Assembly: GCF_019127135.1 (NCBI RefSeq)
Contig: NZ_JAHOEA010000016.1
Span: forward strand, 1-64,000
DNA from: Segatella copri
Lineage (GTDB): Bacteria > Bacteroidota > Bacteroidia > Bacteroidales > Bacteroidaceae
Length of the DNA: 64,000 nt
Direction: 5' to 3'
The stretch's first letter is position 1. Every line of letters begins with the position of its first letter. Positions 30,750 to 38,809 of the stretch are shown here, in pieces. Both the position numbers and the translations under genes were made by a program. The notes below the pieces were generated by a model. It did no database searches, was not told the origin of the DNA, and was given only the letters and a program-made list of their open reading frames with translations.

Positions 30750-32414
30750 ATGAAGAAACTTCATACTTTAGTACTATTGCTCGCTTGTACTTTGGCGGTA
30801 GGCTGTAGCAGTGGAGGCGATGACCCAATTGACGATCCAAAGCCTACGCCTACACCAACTCCTACGCCTACTCCAACACCTAGTGATCCAACGGATGCCG
30901 ACTTAGCAAACTACAAGTGCCCAACCTATGTTGATAACTATGTATCCATAGCCGACTGGAGTAAGCGTAGCCAGTGGAATCTTGCCAATGTGCACGACCC
31001 ATCGGTGATGAAGGCAGCCGACGGCTATTATTATATGTATCAGACTGATGCCAGCTATGGCAATGCCCACGAAGGTCATGGACACTTCCATGCTCGTCGA
31101 AGCAAAGACCTCGTAAACTGGGAATATCTCGGTGGTACGATGACGGTGGCTCCTGCTTGGGTGAAGACTAAGTTGAACGAGATTCGTGCTGAGCAAGGTT
31201 TGGCTCCTATCGCCAACCCAAGCTATGGCTATTGGGCTCCTTGCGTAAGAAAAGTGAAGGATAATCTCTATCGTATGTACTATGCCATCGTGGTGAACAA
31301 CTACATCAAGACAGGTGGCACTACCTATGATGGCTCTTGGACGGAGCGTGCCTTCATCGGTATGGCAGAGACTACGGACCCAGCCAGCAACAAGTGGACA
31401 GACAAGGGTTTTGTGATTTGCTCTTCTTCTGATAAGGGTAAGAACTGGACTCGCAAATCGAACAGCGACTGGGACGGCTACTTCAAGTTCAATGCCATCG
31501 ACCCTTCGTTCATCATCACACCTAATGGCGAGCACTGGCTTATCTATGGCTCTTGGCACAGCGGTATCGCTGCCGTGCAGTTGAACCCAGAGACAGGCAA
31601 GACCTTGAAAGAACTTCCTAAGTCATACGGTACAGCAGATGAGATTGCTCCTTACGGAAAGCTTATCTTCACTCGTACCAATGGTAGTCGTTGGCAGGGA
31701 GCTGAGGCTCCTGAGGTTGTATACCATGATGGATATTATTATCTCTTCTTGGCTTACGATGGCTTGGATGTTCCTTACAACACCCGTGTGCTTCGTTCCA
31801 AGAATGTGGACGGTCCTTACGAGACGATGAACAACAGAGTGACTAATGCAGCCAATGGCGCAGGTGACAATCCTACCGTCTTGACTCATCCTTATAAGTT
31901 CAGTCAGGGATATGGTTGGGTAGGCATCAGCCACTGTGCCGTCTTCGACGATGGCGCGGGCAACTGGTATTATGTATCCCAGCAGCGTTTCCCACAGAAT
32001 GTAGGTGGAAATGCTTATAGCAACGCCCTGATGATGGGTGGCGTGCGCAGTATCAAGTGGAATGAGAACGGATGGCCTGTTGTCATGCCTGAGCGTTATG
32101 GCGCTGTGCCACAAGTGGCTATCAAGGCTAGCGAACTGGCTGGCACTTGGGAAGGTATCGACCTCGCTTATGAGTATGGCAAACAGCGCGTCAGCACCGA
32201 ATTTACACTCAATGCCGACGGCTCAATGACTGGTGGTACGGCTTGGCCTAATGTGAAGGTATGGAACTTCGATACTTCTTCCAACACCCTCACCATCGGT
32301 ACTACCAAGCTCAAGGTACAGCGTGAGGTAGACTGGGAGGCTAGTCCTCGCAAGTTGACTATCGTATACTCTGGCGTCAGTGGTAGCAAGAGCTTCTGGG
32401 GCAAGAAAAAATAA
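30750..32414 (+). CDS. GH43 endo-arabinanase-like surface lipoprotein
   Basis: A 554-residue lipoprotein: lipobox AVGC (Cys19), SSGGDD, then a Thr-Pro repeat linker (about 32-48) that would hold the enzyme off the membrane. The GH43 five-blade propeller follows. Asp83 (NVHDPSV, base), Asp251 (AIDPSF, modulator) and Glu319 (GAEAPEV, acid) are in the expected order. Residues of about 450-554 form the C-terminal beta domain known from extracellular alpha-1,5-L-arabinanases (ELAGTWEGIDLAYEYGKQRVSTEF). It likely makes the first endo cuts in arabinan outside the cell. GH43 specificities are diverse, so arabinanase is likely but not certain. Confidence 0.85.
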   Translation: MKKLHTLVLLLACTLAVGCSSGGDDPIDDPKPTPTPTPTPTPTPSDPTDADLANYKCPTYVDNYVSIADWSKRSQWNLANVHDPSVMKAADGYYYMYQTDASYGNAHEGHGHFHARRSKDLVNWEYLGGTMTVAPAWVKTKLNEIRAEQGLAPIANPSYGYWAPCVRKVKDNLYRMYYAIVVNNYIKTGGTTYDGSWTERAFIGMAETTDPASNKWTDKGFVICSSSDKGKNWTRKSNSDWDGYFKFNAIDPSFIITPNGEHWLIYGSWHSGIAAVQLNPETGKTLKELPKSYGTADEIAPYGKLIFTRTNGSRWQGAEAPEVVYHDGYYYLFLAYDGLDVPYNTRVLRSKNVDGPYETMNNRVTNAANGAGDNPTVLTHPYKFSQGYGWVGISHCAVFDDGAGNWYYVSQQRFPQNVGGNAYSNALMMGGVRSIKWNENGWPVVMPERYGAVPQVAIKASELAGTWEGIDLAYEYGKQRVSTEFTLNADGSMTGGTAWPNVKVWNFDTSSNTLTIGTTKLKVQREVDWEASPRKLTIVYSGVSGSKSFWGKKK

Positions 32415-32461
32415 ATGTTAGTTAGTTTTTAAGGTATAAAAGAATCTAAGTAGAATCTTTG

Positions 32462-32498
32462 GGGGAGTTAAGCAGTGAAGCTATGACTCCCCTTTTTT
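32462..32498 (+). terminator. Terminator between the two GH43 genes
   Basis: GGGGAGT (32462-32468) pairs with ACTCCCC (32486-32492), with an inner AGC/GCT pair, followed by TTTTTTG. It may reduce expression of the second GH43 gene. Confidence 0.75.
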
Positions 32499-32524
32499 GT
32501 TAAAAAAATAGAGAAGATATACAG

Positions 32525-33550
32525 ATGAAACAAACTGCAATGAAATATTTTGGCATTGTGGCGATAGCCATGATGCTAGCGCCAGCTGAGTCTCGTGCAC
32601 AACAGCCTTTGGTTGTAGATACTCCTTTTGTCCACGACCCCGTAATGGCGTATGAGAATGGCAAGTACTATCTCTACTGCACAGGTCATGGCATCACGCA
32701 GATGACCTCTACCGACCGCAAGCATTGGACTATCGTTCCTCAGGGCGTGCTCAAGAACAGCGAGATTCCGGCATGGACGCATGATAGTGTGCCAGGTTTT
32801 ACCACGCATATCTGGGCTCCGGATGTTATCCGCTTCAAGAACAAGTGGTATCTGGCTTATTCCTGTTCTACCTTTGGTAAGAACACATCTGCCATCGGCT
32901 TGCTGAGCAATACTTCCTTATCTGATAAGGATGGATGGAAGGATGAGGGCTGCCTCGTCGCCTCTAAGGGCGATAGAGACAACTGGAATGCCATCGATCC
33001 GAATTTCATTGTTGATGAGAAGGGAAATCCTTGGCTTACCTGGGGCTCTTTCTGGGATGGCATCCAGATGATCAAGTTGGATAAGAAGACGATGCATGTC
33101 AAGAAGGGCGCCAAGCCTCAGACCATCGCCCGCCGTCATGCCGTAGGCGATGCATCAGCAGAACCGAATCCTACTTCTAAGTTTGCCGGTACCAATGCCA
33201 TCGAGGCTCCTTTCTTCATGAAACATGGTGGTTATTACTATCTCTTCGTGAGCTGGGATTACTGCTGCCGTGGCATCAAGAGCAACTATCGTGTTGCCGT
33301 GGGCAGGAGCAAGAAGGTGGCTGGTCCTTATCTGGATAAGGAGGGTAGGGACATGCGAGAGGGTGGTGGCACCCTGCTGCTGGAAGGTGACAAGAAGGAA
33401 TATGAGGCGATGGGCCATAGTTCAGCCTACTCCTTCCCTGATGGTGATTTCTTCTTCTGCCATGGTTACAGTATCGCCAAGAATGGCGCCAGCATCCTGG
33501 TTCAGAAGCGTATCTGCTGGACGGAAGATGGGTGGCTGACGCTGGAATAA
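32525..33550 (+). CDS. GH43 arabinan endo/exo-1,5-alpha-L-arabinosidase, periplasmic
   Basis: A 341-residue single-domain GH43 protein with a signal peptide ending near SRAQQ (about 26) and no lipobox, so periplasmic. Catalytic residues in order are Asp38 (FVHDPVM), Asp158 (AIDPNF) and Glu227 (AIEAPFF). The segments WAPDVIRFKNKWYLAYSCSTFG and WLTWGSFWDGIQM are typical of the arabinanase branch of the family. It is suited to trimming imported arabino-oligosaccharides, upstream of the GH51 enzyme. It follows the lipoprotein GH43 after a terminator-like hairpin and ends shortly before a long inverted repeat. Confidence 0.85.
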   Translation: MKQTAMKYFGIVAIAMMLAPAESRAQQPLVVDTPFVHDPVMAYENGKYYLYCTGHGITQMTSTDRKHWTIVPQGVLKNSEIPAWTHDSVPGFTTHIWAPDVIRFKNKWYLAYSCSTFGKNTSAIGLLSNTSLSDKDGWKDEGCLVASKGDRDNWNAIDPNFIVDEKGNPWLTWGSFWDGIQMIKLDKKTMHVKKGAKPQTIARRHAVGDASAEPNPTSKFAGTNAIEAPFFMKHGGYYYLFVSWDYCCRGIKSNYRVAVGRSKKVAGPYLDKEGRDMREGGGTLLLEGDKKEYEAMGHSSAYSFPDGDFFFCHGYSIAKNGASILVQKRICWTEDGWLTLE

Positions 33551-33580
33551 GATGCATTAGTTAAGTGTTAAAACTGAGTT

Positions 33581-33645
33581 AAAATAGCGTTTATTTCGCT
33601 ACGAATGGTAAAAAAACGGTTTCGTAGCGAAATAAACGCTATTTT
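33581..33645. terminator. 25-bp perfect inverted repeat, probable terminator of the arabinan operon
   Basis: Perfect arms 33581-33605 and 33621-33645 with a 15-nt loop, starting 30 bp after the GH43 stop codon. The arms begin AAAATAGCG and end CGCTATTTT, giving a T-rich end on either strand. The stem is unusually long for a simple terminator. Confidence 0.7.
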
Positions 33646-33798
33646 CTCCCGGCGCCCTTGAAGTTACATGGCGATGTAGAAATCTATGCGTCGGGACGTA
33701 AGAAAGATTACGTCGCCATGTAATAAAGTCTACGTCGGGACGTAATTTTTGGGGCCGCCTAATCGTATGAAGTGCCCAAAAAACGTCCGACATTTTGG

Positions 33799-33908
33799 GT
33801 GCTCGATGCCCGCAGTACGGGCAATGAGTGCCCGTAACTTGGTCTGTCGATGCCCATTACTTGGTCCCTGAGTACCCACTTGACGGGCACAGACAGATTA
33901 CTTAATAG
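33799..33908. repeat. 22-bp tandem repeat array in the gap
   Basis: Units at 33799, 33821, 33843 and 33865, plus a decayed one at 33887, each of 22 bp with a TGCCC or TACCC core and most ending TTGG or CGG. There are no spacers, so it is not a CRISPR array. Confidence 0.65.
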
Positions 33909-34087
33909 TCTCTGACTGAACACCTTATGTGCATTTGTTCCTAATTCTGCTTGTCAGTTTTTTCTCTTATTCCTAGTTTGTATTGTCATTCATTACATAC
34001 TGGAATAGTAGACGCTAAAGTTTTTATAAAACTGGAAGAGTAGACACTTCTTTTTAAGCCTTTTAAATCGATTCAAAGCCGAATTTT

Positions 34088-34222
34088 ATGATACTTCTTG
34101 CGATTTTATGATACTTCTATGATACTTTTCTGTAAAATATATCGAAAGTCTCATTTTTGTATGTCGCAAAGTATCAGATATTTAGAATGTTATTTCCTCT
34201 AAATAATGATACTTTGATACTT
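34088..34222. repeat. Cluster of TGATACTT octamers
   Basis: Copies at 34089, 34109, 34120, 34207 and 34215 on the plus strand and an inverted one at 34169. TTTTATGATACTTCT is repeated with a 20-bp period. Confidence 0.6.
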
Positions 34223-34292
34223 TTTCTCGTAAAAAACTTTTTGTGCAGGAAATAAATATGGAGAAAAGGCAGAAGCAGGAAAATACATAAGA

Positions 34293-34353
34293 AGTGCCGA
34301 TAGTGGTGCCAAAAGTTGCTTTTTTAGGCACTTTTGGCACCACTATCGGTACT
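34293..34353. repeat. 24-bp inverted repeat
   Basis: Arms 34293-34316 and 34330-34353 with one mismatch that still allows a G-T pair, and a 13-nt loop containing TTTTTT. It is not next to a gene end. Confidence 0.8.
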
Positions 34354-34432
34354 TTTTGCAAATGAAACTTACTATCAAGCGTTCTGGTGAGTTAAAAACT
34401 TGTAAAATAAGGCATTCCTCATTATTTTTTCT

Positions 34433-34440
34433 TATCTTTG
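34433..34440 (+). promoter_or_regulatory. Promoter -7 element of the purine permease gene
   Basis: TATCTTTG, 76 bp upstream of the start codon. No clear -33 element. Confidence 0.65.
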
Positions 34441-34516
34441 TTCGCCCCGAAGAAACAACGGGATTGGGTTGTGGAAAGGGGGAAAGAGAAAATAGAGATA
34501 AATATAAATATAAGAA

Positions 34517-35821
34517 ATGAACAAATTAAAAGCTTTATTGGGTTTCGACCCAAAGACTACTACGGTCAAGACTGAGTTGATAGCTGGTATGACTACCTTC
34601 CTGACCATGTGTTACATTCTGGCAGTGAACCCTACCATCCTCGCCACTACGGGTATGGACAAGGGAGCTCTCTTTACTGCCACTGCCATCGCTTCAGCCA
34701 TCGCCACCTTCCTGCTGGCTTTCATGGCAAAGTTGCCTTTTGCCCAGGCTCCTAGTATGGGACTGAATGCCTTCTTCGCCTTCACCCTTTGCCAGGCTAT
34801 GGGCTTGACCTGGCAGCAGGCTTTGGCAGTGTTGCTCGTAGAGGGTATCATCTTCCTTGCTATCACCTTCCTTAATATCCGTGACAAGATATTGGAATGT
34901 ATTCCGAAGAACCTCCGATTCGCCATTTCGGCAGGTATCGGTATGTTTATCGCCTTTATCGGTTTGAAGAATGCGGGCATCATTACTGCCAATGCTGATA
35001 CTTTCGTGCAGCTCGGCAAGTTTACACCAGTCAGCATCCTGGGTCTCATCAGCATCCTGCTCTGTGGCTGTCTGATGGCGAGAAGAGTGAAGGGCTCCCT
35101 GTTTATCGCCATCATCATCTCTACATTGATAGGTATTCCGATGGGAGTTACCCAGTTCTCTGACAACTGGATGCCGGTATCTACCCCTCACAGCATTGCT
35201 CCTATCTTCTGCCAGTTTGATTTCACCGGCTTCTTTACTCCTAAGATGTTCATGGTGGTATTCTCGCTGTTGCTTGTCAACATCTTCGATACCATTGGAA
35301 CAGTTCTGGGATTGGTTTCCAAGCTCGGTGTCAAGGAGAATGAGAAGGGCGAGATTCCGGGTGTGAAGGAGGCGATGATGAGTGATGCCATCGGTACTAC
35401 AGCCGGTGCATTGCTGGGTAGCTCTACCATTACCACTTATGTGGAGAGTGCTTCGGGCGTTGCCGAGGGCGGTAAGTCGGGCTTGACATCTTTCTTTGTG
35501 GGTTTGATGTTTATCCTGAGCATCTTCCTGGCTCCAATCTTCCTCCTGATTCCGAGCGCAGCCACCAGTGGTGCCCTGGTAATGGTGGGTGTATTGATGA
35601 TCGATTCGTTCAAGAAGATTGAGTTGGAGGATATCTCCGAGTCTTTCCCTGCCTTTATCACGATGATTACGATGGTGCTCTGCTACAGTATTGCCGATGG
35701 CATCTGCCTTGGTATTCTGAGCTATGTATTGATCAAGATGATGGTGGGTAAGTTCAAAGATCTGAATCCTACGCTGTATATCCTGAGCATCTTCCTGCTC
35801 TTCAATTATGTTTTCGGTTAA
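34517..35821 (+). CDS. NCS2-family purine permease, AzgA-like
   Basis: A 434-residue inner-membrane protein with about 12-14 hydrophobic segments. The N terminus LGFDPKTTTVKTELIAGMTTFLTMCYILAVNP and the motif APSMGLNAFFAFT (about 77-89) mark the AzgA branch of NCS2 transporters, which take up guanine, hypoxanthine or adenine by proton symport. The second conserved segment is SKLGVKENEKGEIPGVKEAMMSDAIGTTAGALLGSSTITTYVESASGVAEGG (about 263-314). It is unrelated to arabinan use yet sits between the GH43 and GH51 genes. It has its own promoter and terminator, so it is probably monocistronic. Confidence 0.9.
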   Translation: MNKLKALLGFDPKTTTVKTELIAGMTTFLTMCYILAVNPTILATTGMDKGALFTATAIASAIATFLLAFMAKLPFAQAPSMGLNAFFAFTLCQAMGLTWQQALAVLLVEGIIFLAITFLNIRDKILECIPKNLRFAISAGIGMFIAFIGLKNAGIITANADTFVQLGKFTPVSILGLISILLCGCLMARRVKGSLFIAIIISTLIGIPMGVTQFSDNWMPVSTPHSIAPIFCQFDFTGFFTPKMFMVVFSLLLVNIFDTIGTVLGLVSKLGVKENEKGEIPGVKEAMMSDAIGTTAGALLGSSTITTYVESASGVAEGGKSGLTSFFVGLMFILSIFLAPIFLLIPSAATSGALVMVGVLMIDSFKKIELEDISESFPAFITMITMVLCYSIADGICLGILSYVLIKMMVGKFKDLNPTLYILSIFLLFNYVFG

Positions 35822-35843
35822 TTAAACGACAGATAAAAAACGA

Positions 35844-35874
35844 GGCGGCAATCTGCATCACGCAGGTTGCCGCC
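35844..35874. terminator. Bidirectional terminator between permease and GH51 genes
   Basis: Arms 35844-35856 and 35862-35874 form a 13-bp GC-rich stem with one T-G pair. The plus-strand tail is T-rich (TTCTCTTTTC) and the other side is A-rich (GATAAAAAACGA), so it can serve both converging genes. Confidence 0.85.
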
Positions 35875-35964
35875 TTCTCTTTTCTAACTAACTTTCTTAT
35901 CAACTATTCAAAATGTTATTACCTATATATGGATTCCAGGGCATCCTGCCCTGGATGTAGTCTG

Positions 35965-38406
35965 TTATTTCAAACGGATGATATTCAGCGAGCTGGCTGG
36001 AATCTCTACTGTGGCACCATTCTTCTCTGTAGTTACGTAGTTTTCTACAGGATAGATATTGGTAGGATTGTCGATGGTGTTCTCCTCCAGACCGTTCTTG
36101 GCAGAAAGGCGGATGAGCTTGCCATCCTTGATTTCCTTGCCCTGAAGATTAATCTTCGCTGTGGTGTGCTCGGTGCTGGTGTTGGCAATCTTCAGGATTA
36201 CTTCGCCCGTCTGTTCATCAAGTGTGGCTGTAGAGAAGATGCCAGGAAGGGTGTTTGCCTTCAACTTGGTAGAGAATATTTCCTTGCCATCCAACTTGGC
36301 GAAGATGCTGTCGCCTACTACTTTCAGCTCGATGTCATACCACTTGCCGGTCTCGATGCTGCCTGGGGTAGTAGCTATCTGGCTCTTGGCACCATTCACG
36401 ATAGACTCCACACCGTGCTGGGTGTTGTTCCAGCCACCGAGGTTCAACCAGCAGTAGTTGTTCTTATCCACGTAGTTAAAGATGATGAGGAAACCTTCGT
36501 TTCCGGCATCCTTTTTCGCGCGTACCTTATATATATAGCCATTGCTGGTAATCTCGCCTGGGTTCAGACGGATGCAGCTCTCTTCGTTGCTGGTCTGCTT
36601 GATGAGGCTACCCTCAGTCTTCCACTGTCCGCGGATATCGGTAGGCAACTCCTGCACGGTCATCGGCAGCGCCTTTCCGTTCTCATCGCTGTAGCCCTTG
36701 TCCTCGAAAGAAACCTGAGTGCCCCATGTTCCCATACCTACACGGCAGATAGCTGGCTTCACCTGAGTCTGCTCATATTTGTATGGATTCTCCTGGTTCA
36801 CCTTCAGTACACGGGTACCGATGTTGTTTGCCATCACGTTCTGAACGTAGTAAGATGGAGTTCCGAATACCTTGTCTGATGTATACTGAATCATATCCGG
36901 TGCCCACATACGGTTGTTGAGGTTGGCGAAGATAGGAGCATAGGATGCCATGGTCACGATATCCGAATTGTTCTCGATGCCCATCATATAGACAGCCTCA
37001 CCGAGTGCTGCATCGAGCGAACCCATATTGCCGAAGCCCTGGGTTACGGCATATTCACCTACATAAATCTCGCTGCCCTTGCGGTCGTAGTTGTCATACT
37101 TGTTGAAGTTTTCAGCAAACCAGGCAGGGTTTCTGTAGTAGTGCTCATCGAGGAGTTCTACGCTCTCGTTGCTTTCCCACTTAGGGTTGTCATCGCCCCA
37201 AGCCACCACGTTACCGATGAGGTGCATCTTAGGATATTTCGCCAGAACGGCATTCTTGAACTTCTTGAAGCGCTCGTAGTAATGGTCGCTCTGAGCCGCA
37301 GGATCTGGCTGGTTGTTCTCATTACCAATCTCCAGATATTCGATGTTGTATGGCTCAGGATGACCATTCTTAGCACGGAGCGCACCATATTTAGAGGTAA
37401 CAGGACCGTTGGCATACTCCAGGGCATTCATGCACTCGTCAATCCAAGGCTGGATGCTATCCACAGGAGTCATGCCGCCGTGCCACAAACCAACATTCAC
37501 AACATAGAGAGGCTTGGCGTTCAAATCTTCGGCAAGCTGCAGATACTCGTCGAAGCCCATACCGTCGCTGGTACGGTAGCGCCAGTTTACGTTCTTATGA
37601 CCTGGACGTTCCTCGATAGGACCGATGGTTTTCTCCCAGTGAAAAGCATTCTCTGGAGATTCCTGTCCTTCAACGTAGCAACCGCCAGGGAAGCGGACGA
37701 ACTTAGGATGGATGTTATAGAGAAGCTGAGCCAAATCAGGGCGCAAGCCATTCTCGCGATTCTTGAAAGTAGGAGGGAAGAGGCTTACTACATCGAGAAC
37801 GATGGTACCCTTTCCGTTGGCTACGAGTTCGAACTGAGCCTTGGCATCGTTTCCGTTGGCAGTCAACTCAGCCGTATATTTGGTCCACTTCTTGCCAACC
37901 TTGGCATTGAGTGCGGTTTCTGCATACACCTTATCGCCCTTGGCGTTGGTGAGGCGAGCTTTCAATCCGCCCTTGTAGCTACCTTTCGCCCAGAAAGATA
38001 GTTTGTAGGTTCTGCCCTGCACGGCGTTGATTCCCCAGAAGCCTTCGTTGATGAGAGAGGCTGTAGCAGCTGGTTTGGCAGCAATGGTAAGCTGGAGAGC
38101 CTTGCCCTGTGTCTTGTTGAGCAACCCCTTATTGATGAGTTGTGCATTGATTTTTGCACCTTCCTGAGCCGCAGTCTTCCAGGTTGGAATATTCTTGTCA
38201 TCATCCTCAAAAGAACGATTACTGATGAGCTCGGCATAGAGTCCGCCATCTGCAGCATGGTTGATATCCTCGAAGAAGATACCATAGAGGTTAGGAGATA
38301 CCTTGATACCTGGGTTAGAGGCATCTACATTGATGGTAACCTGTGCGTTGGCTGCCAAAGCAGAGGCCAACACTGCTGAAAGTAAAATCTGTCTTTTCTT
38401 ATTCAT
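35965..38406 (-). CDS. GH51 alpha-L-arabinofuranosidase, secreted, multidomain
   Basis: An 813-residue enzyme with a signal peptide ending near LAANAQ (about 21) and no lipobox, so periplasmic. A CBM4-like beta-sandwich (about 85-210) is followed by the GH51 barrel. The acid/base candidate is Glu363 (LEIGNENNQ) and the nucleophile candidate Glu451 (YVGEYAVTQ). Between barrel and C-terminal beta domain lies a lectin-like insert of about 140 residues (about 590-730: SLIKQTSNEESC, WLNLGGWNNTQHG, KWYDIELKVVGDS). It removes terminal arabinofuranose, completing what the GH43 enzymes begin. It lies beyond the permease on the opposite strand, but its promoter carries the same TTTGTCCACC box as the arabinan susC promoter. 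Confidence 0.88.
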   Translation of the reverse strand: MNKKRQILLSAVLASALAANAQVTINVDASNPGIKVSPNLYGIFFEDINHAADGGLYAELISNRSFEDDDKNIPTWKTAAQEGAKINAQLINKGLLNKTQGKALQLTIAAKPAATASLINEGFWGINAVQGRTYKLSFWAKGSYKGGLKARLTNAKGDKVYAETALNAKVGKKWTKYTAELTANGNDAKAQFELVANGKGTIVLDVVSLFPPTFKNRENGLRPDLAQLLYNIHPKFVRFPGGCYVEGQESPENAFHWEKTIGPIEERPGHKNVNWRYRTSDGMGFDEYLQLAEDLNAKPLYVVNVGLWHGGMTPVDSIQPWIDECMNALEYANGPVTSKYGALRAKNGHPEPYNIEYLEIGNENNQPDPAAQSDHYYERFKKFKNAVLAKYPKMHLIGNVVAWGDDNPKWESNESVELLDEHYYRNPAWFAENFNKYDNYDRKGSEIYVGEYAVTQGFGNMGSLDAALGEAVYMMGIENNSDIVTMASYAPIFANLNNRMWAPDMIQYTSDKVFGTPSYYVQNVMANNIGTRVLKVNQENPYKYEQTQVKPAICRVGMGTWGTQVSFEDKGYSDENGKALPMTVQELPTDIRGQWKTEGSLIKQTSNEESCIRLNPGEITSNGYIYKVRAKKDAGNEGFLIIFNYVDKNNYCWLNLGGWNNTQHGVESIVNGAKSQIATTPGSIETGKWYDIELKVVGDSIFAKLDGKEIFSTKLKANTLPGIFSTATLDEQTGEVILKIANTSTEHTTAKINLQGKEIKDGKLIRLSAKNGLEENTIDNPTNIYPVENYVTTEKNGATVEIPASSLNIIRLK

Positions 38407-38493
38407 TTCTTATTCTTAGGTTTGTTTGTTTACTTGTTGGTTGGCATGAAACCAAGCAAAGCCAGAATTCATGCCGCTATTAATACACAGTTG

Positions 38494-38531
38494 CAAAAGT
38501 ACACAAAAAACACAAAGAAGAGGTGGACAAA
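38494..38531 (-). promoter_or_regulatory. GH51 promoter with TTTGTCCACC box
   Basis: On the minus strand TTTGTCCACC lies at 38531-38522 and TACTTTTG at 38501-38494, with exactly 20 bp between them, the same arrangement as at the arabinan susC promoter. A second box with TCCACC lies 30 bp further upstream, inside the hairpin at 38548-38581. Confidence 0.8.
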
Positions 38532-38547
38532 AAGCGAATTATAGTGT

Positions 38548-38581
38548 AAAAGGTGGATTTTCTGATGAAAATCCACCTTTT
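38548..38581. terminator. Perfect 15-bp hairpin upstream of the GH51 gene
   Basis: Arms 38548-38562 and 38567-38581 with a TGAT loop and T-rich tail. Each arm contains GGTGGA/TCCACC. It could be a terminator-like element or a palindromic operator for the arabinan regulator. The rest of the 403-bp gap holds the two divergent promoters. Confidence 0.6.
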
Positions 38582-38729
38582 TGTCGATTTATATTGGGCA
38601 TATTAGGCTTTGCAAAAGAACAGGAAGTGGCGGTAGACTTCCTGCAGAAACCGGAAACTTAATCCGTTAAATAAACTAAACGCCGAAAAATGAACCAAAT
38701 TGAACCAATCGGTTTATAATTAAATGATG

Positions 38730-38737
38730 TATCTTTG
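38730..38737 (+). promoter_or_regulatory. Promoter -7 element of the YD-repeat-like gene
   Basis: TATCTTTG, 72 bp upstream of the start codon at 38810. Confidence 0.65.
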
Positions 38738-38809
38738 CCCCCATAGATAGAGATTATCTCTATAATAAATATGCAGTAATGATAGTTTAATTAATTAAAA
38801 ATAATCGAC

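Larger units (their letters stand above)
33551..34516. other. 966-bp non-coding, repeat-dense gap
   Basis: No credible coding sequence. In order it holds a 25-bp inverted repeat (33581-33645), a looser inverted repeat (33664-33674 with 33713-33723), a 22-bp tandem array (33799-33886), an ACTGGAAnAGTAGACnCT direct repeat (33999-34016, 34031-34048), a cluster of six TGATACTT copies (34088-34222), a 24-bp inverted repeat (34293-34353) and the promoter of the permease gene. Confidence 0.75.

Noticed and set aside
33799..33908. Possible CRISPR array
   Set aside because: Units of 22 bp follow one another directly, with no spacers and no cas genes nearby.
33551..34516. Insertion sequence or transposon remnant
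   Set aside because: No transposase fragment and no target-site duplication could be seen. It is reported only as a repeat-dense gap.
35929..36879. Plus-strand open frame (316 residues) over the GH51 gene
   Set aside because: Shadow of the GH51 gene. No signal peptide, domain or promoter of its own.
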